Assembly: GCA_900543025.1 (NCBI GenBank)
Contig: UQPP01000040.1
Span: forward strand, 1-15,719
Length of the DNA stretch: 15,719 nucleotides
From: an uncultured Collinsella sp.
GTDB lineage: Bacteria > Actinomycetota > Coriobacteriia > Coriobacteriales > Coriobacteriaceae
Direction: 5' to 3'
Position 1 is the stretch's first letter, and each line of letters opens with the position of its first letter. This document shows, piece by piece, positions 14,058 through 15,719 of the stretch. The translations under genes were made by a program, and so were the position numbers. Below the pieces are notes generated by a model that saw only the letters and a program-made list of their open reading frames with translations, did not search any database and was not told the origin of the DNA.

Positions 14058-14186
14058 CGTCCTTCCGGACGGCGGGGCACGAAGTTCATCGCGAGTTCCG
14101 CACGCAAAGAAGGCCACTTAATGTGGCCTTCGTCTTGCGCAGGACTGTAGAGCAGGGAACTTCGTGCCCCGACGCCCGGGAGGACG
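14058..14186 (-). repeat. Structured intergenic element, copy 2 (inverted relative to copy 1)
   Basis: On the - strand the 5' arm is 14186-14158 and the 3' arm is 14086-14058, each 29 nt, as in copy 1, with 27 of 29 positions pairable including one G·T. The 71-nt core (14157-14087) differs from copy 1 at only a few places: CTCTACAG in place of CTCGGACAG, and the apex stem GAAGGCCAC/GTGGCCTTC in place of GGGGGCCAC/GTGGCCCCC. It begins about 42 nt after the stop codon of the - strand flavodoxin gene, in sense, just as copy 1 follows the sulfatase gene, and has the same TGAAACGTC left edge. Confidence 0.8.
14109..14131 (-). terminator. Core hairpin of element copy 2, terminator-like
   Basis: On the - strand GAAGGCCAC, loop ATTAA, GTGGCCTTC is a perfect 9-bp stem followed by TTTGCG. 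Two G-C pairs of copy 1 are replaced by two A-T pairs, which keeps the pairing. The short T-run allows weak termination for the flavodoxin transcript. Confidence 0.45.
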
Positions 14187-14228
14187 TTTCATTTAGAAAG
14201 ATGGACCGACCGCCGTCAGCGATGGGAG

Positions 14229-14780
14229 CTACTCCCCCAGCACGGCTTTTTTGGCGGCTGCAGCCATGTTGTCCAGATCTTCCTTGGTGGGGTGATCCTT
14301 TGCGGCGACCCAGTTATCGAGCAGCATCTTAAAGCGGACGTTGTCGGGATCTTGCTCGAGCATGGCCTCGTAGCGCTGCTTGACCGCGGGACCCATCTTG
14401 CCCTGGCACATCGCCCAGCCCGCAAGCTCGGCATCCCCAGCCAAATTAGAAGTTACGCGGTCGATAATCTGCTGATAATAGCTCTGGTCGGCGCCAAAAC
14501 CGCAGGTGCCAAACAGGAAGACGCGCTTGCCGTGCAAGGCGGAGAGCAACGTCGCGACCGAAGGCGTGCACGCGCCCTTGTCGCACCAAAAACCGACGAG
14601 CACCGTGTCGGCCGCGCAGGCGCCCTGCGCCTCGAGCGCAACCTGATCTGCATCCGCATCGTCGCTCAACGCCGCGGCATGGACAAACTCAACACCCGCA
14701 GCCTGCAGCGTACGCTTGATCGCACCCGAAACCATCCTGGTATTACCGCTCTTGCTGTTAACCACCAAAGAGCACGTCAT
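14229..14780 (-). CDS. Flavodoxin-family protein with conserved-looking cysteines
   Basis: A 183-aa protein with a flavodoxin fold: MTCSLVVNSKSGNTRMV gives beta-1 and the FMN-phosphate loop SKSGNT (9-14). The aromatic/Gly flavin loops are GFWCDKGACTPS (63-74, Cys66 and Cys71) and GTCGFGADQSYYQQI (91-105, Cys93). The C-terminal ~50 residues are helical. It probably carries FMN and serves as a small electron-transfer protein. Flavodoxins of this general Cys-containing type occur in gut anaerobes, including BilS, the partner of bilirubin reductase BilR, but no BilR-like gene is visible here, so I do not assign that role. The start is ambiguous: ATG 14780 gives the usual flavodoxin N-terminus with GAGG 10 nt upstream, while GTG 14786 is 4 nt from the same site. 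Element copy 2 follows its stop. Confidence 0.8.
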   Translation of the reverse strand: MTCSLVVNSKSGNTRMVSGAIKRTLQAAGVEFVHAAALSDDADADQVALEAQGACAADTVLVGFWCDKGACTPSVATLLSALHGKRVFLFGTCGFGADQSYYQQIIDRVTSNLAGDAELAGWAMCQGKMGPAVKQRYEAMLEQDPDNVRFKMLLDNWVAAKDHPTKEDLDNMAAAAKKAVLGE

Positions 14781-14823
14781 AGTCACGTTGCCTCGTATCC
14801 CCCAAAACTAAAGCCACTAATGC

Positions 14824-14879
14824 AATTTATTAGATGAATATCTTAGTACTAACGTGACAGATGTAAACCACCGTCTGTC
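14824..14879 (-). promoter_or_regulatory. Candidate promoter and operator dyad upstream of the flavodoxin gene
   Basis: A perfect inverted repeat GACAGA-N12-TCTGTC lies at 14856-14861 and 14874-14879. Just downstream on the - strand is a weak -35 (TTAGTA, RC of 14847-14852), then 17 nt and a weak -10 (TAAATT, RC of 14824-14829), about 44 nt before the start. The dyad sits where an activator would bind upstream of a poor promoter. The 24-bp span suits a helix-turn-helix dimer. No family can be named. Confidence 0.35.
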
Positions 14880-14889
14880 GATTGATTAA

Positions 14890-14919
14890 TTTGCCCCACG
14901 GGCTTGCTCACTGGGCAAA
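14890..14919 (-). terminator. Weak hairpin overlapping the end of the ABC transporter gene
   Basis: GGGCAAA (14913-14919) and TTTGCCC (14890-14896) form a 7-bp stem with a 16-nt loop that includes the transporter stop codon at 14908-14910. On the - strand it is followed by AATTAATC, not a true T-tract. It is a possible but poor terminator. Confidence 0.25.
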
Positions 14920-15719
14920 CTGACTGCGGTAGAGCTCGGCGTAGAAGCCGTCTGCCGCTAGCAGCTCGTCGTGCGTGCCGCGCTCGATAATCTGGCCGTC
15001 GCGCATCACCAGAATGCAGTCGGCGTTGCGGATGGTGCTCAGGCGGTGCGCCACGACAAAGCTTGTGCGACCGGCCATGAGCTCATCGAATGCCGCCTGA
15101 ACCTGCAGCTCGGTGCGGGTATCGATGCTCGAGGTCGCCTCGTCCAGCAGCAGAATCGCCGGGTCGGTGAGCATGACACGCGCGATGCACAGCAGCTGTT
15201 TTTGACCCTGGCTAAACGTGCCGCCGTCCTCGCCGATGACCGTATCGTAGCCGCCTGGCAACTGCACGATAAACTTGTGCGCGTGCGCGCGCTTGGCGGC
15301 TTCGACAACCTGCTCGCGCGTAGCTCCTGGGCAACCGTAAGCGATGTTGTCCGCCACCGTGCCCTCGAACAGCCACGTATCCTGCAGCACCATGCCAAAG
15401 GCACGCCGCAGACTCGAGCGCGTGTAATCTCGCGAAGACTTGCCGTCGACCACAATGCGACCAGCATCGATATCGTAAAAACGCAGCAGCAGGTTAATGA
15501 GCGTCGTCTTGCCGCAGCCCGTGGGGCCGACCAGGGCAAAGCGCATACCAGGCTTGGTATCGATGCAGATATCCTGCAGCAGCTTGCGGTCGGGCACGTA
15601 GCTAAAGTCCACATGCTCAAAGGCGACCTCGCCCTGCGGGGCGGCAAGCTCCACGGCATCCACAGCGTCGGGCTCCTGCTCGCGCGCATCGAGCAGCGCA
15701 AACATGCGGCGCGCCGAGG
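14908..15719 (-). CDS. C-terminal part of an ABC exporter (fused membrane/ATPase type), 5' end outside window
   Basis: About 270 residues are visible and the frame is open through the right edge (…SARRMFALLDA), so the methionine at 15705 is internal. Numbering from that Met: Walker A GPTGCGKTT (60-68), Q-loop Gln108 in MVLQDTWLF, signature FSQGQ (164-168), Walker B ILLLDE (184-189), D-loop SSID and H-loop His220. The LSGGQ signature is replaced by FSQGQ, a variant seen in some heterodimeric exporters. The linker sequence RMFALLDAREQEP is typical of the junction between the membrane domain and the ATPase in MsbA/MdlAB-like half-transporters. The substrate cannot be read. A partner gene would be expected upstream, beyond the window. 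Confidence 0.92.
   Translation of the reverse strand, partial: SARRMFALLDAREQEPDAVDAVELAAPQGEVAFEHVDFSYVPDRKLLQDICIDTKPGMRFALVGPTGCGKTTLINLLLRFYDIDAGRIVVDGKSSRDYTRSSLRRAFGMVLQDTWLFEGTVADNIAYGCPGATREQVVEAAKRAHAHKFIVQLPGGYDTVIGEDGGTFSQGQKQLLCIARVMLTDPAILLLDEATSSIDTRTELQVQAAFDELMAGRTSFVVAHRLSTIRNADCILVMRDGQIIERGTHDELLAADGFYAELYRSQFAQ

Noticed and set aside
14229..14780. Assignment of the flavodoxin as BilS
   Set aside because: The length and Cys-containing flavin loops are compatible, but no bilirubin-reductase partner gene is in view and the call would rest on general resemblance only.

Overview
The window looks like a chromosomal segment from a high-GC, Gram-positive gut actinobacterium of the Coriobacteriia, most likely Collinsella or a close relative. 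This rests on GC-rich codon use, an LA-x-TG sortase-anchored surface protein, a Kup/KdpDE potassium locus, an LTA-synthase-type sulfatase, and intergenic repeats that I associate with Collinsella from memory. No taxonomic search was possible. I see no tRNA, rRNA, CRISPR array or transposase.

Layout. (1) 2-283, +: C-terminal tail of an unidentified gene with a Lys-rich end, followed by a long nested hairpin. (2) 378-5115, all on -: a potassium module read as kup, a 64-aa single-pass membrane protein, a KdpD-type histidine kinase lacking the classical N-terminal sensory domains, and kdpE. No kdpFABC pump genes are present. A U-tailed hairpin with two alternative upstream arms separates the kup part from kdpDE. 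(3) 5275-6144, -: an FMN nitroreductase. (4) 6359-8659, +: a polytopic LTA-synthase-like sulfatase. (5) 8660-14228: a surface-protein locus. One 1362-aa secreted, LANTG-anchored protein (FG-GAP-like repeats, an unassigned beta-rich middle, fibronectin type III and Ig-like domains) lies between two kinds of non-coding repeat. (6) 14229-15719, -: a small Cys-containing flavodoxin and the C-terminal ATPase half of an ABC exporter that runs off the edge.

The most unusual content is the non-coding architecture around the surface-protein gene. A ~130-nt structured element occurs twice in opposite orientation (8680-8809 on +, 14058-14186 on -). Each copy is just downstream of, and in sense with, a neighbouring gene. 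The 71-72-nt cores are almost identical. The 29-nt outer arms differ at 11 of 29 positions, yet 9 of those changes are matched on the other arm, and two further compensatory pairs occur in the core hairpin. Inside these elements are two arrays of diverged ~61-62-bp units (8896-9250 and 13550-14030), built from alternating half-sites of the form GGGAAA-N5-TCCCA and TGGGA-N5-TTTCC. At least four consecutive units correspond in order between the two arrays, so one appears to be an old direct duplicate of the other, with the surface-protein gene between them.

Functional reading (inference): potassium uptake by Kup is probably tied to the adjacent KdpDE pair. The sulfatase and the anchored protein both concern the cell envelope. 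The paired elements and arrays look like a structured-RNA or recombination-related family rather than protein-coding sequence, although they contain spurious open frames.
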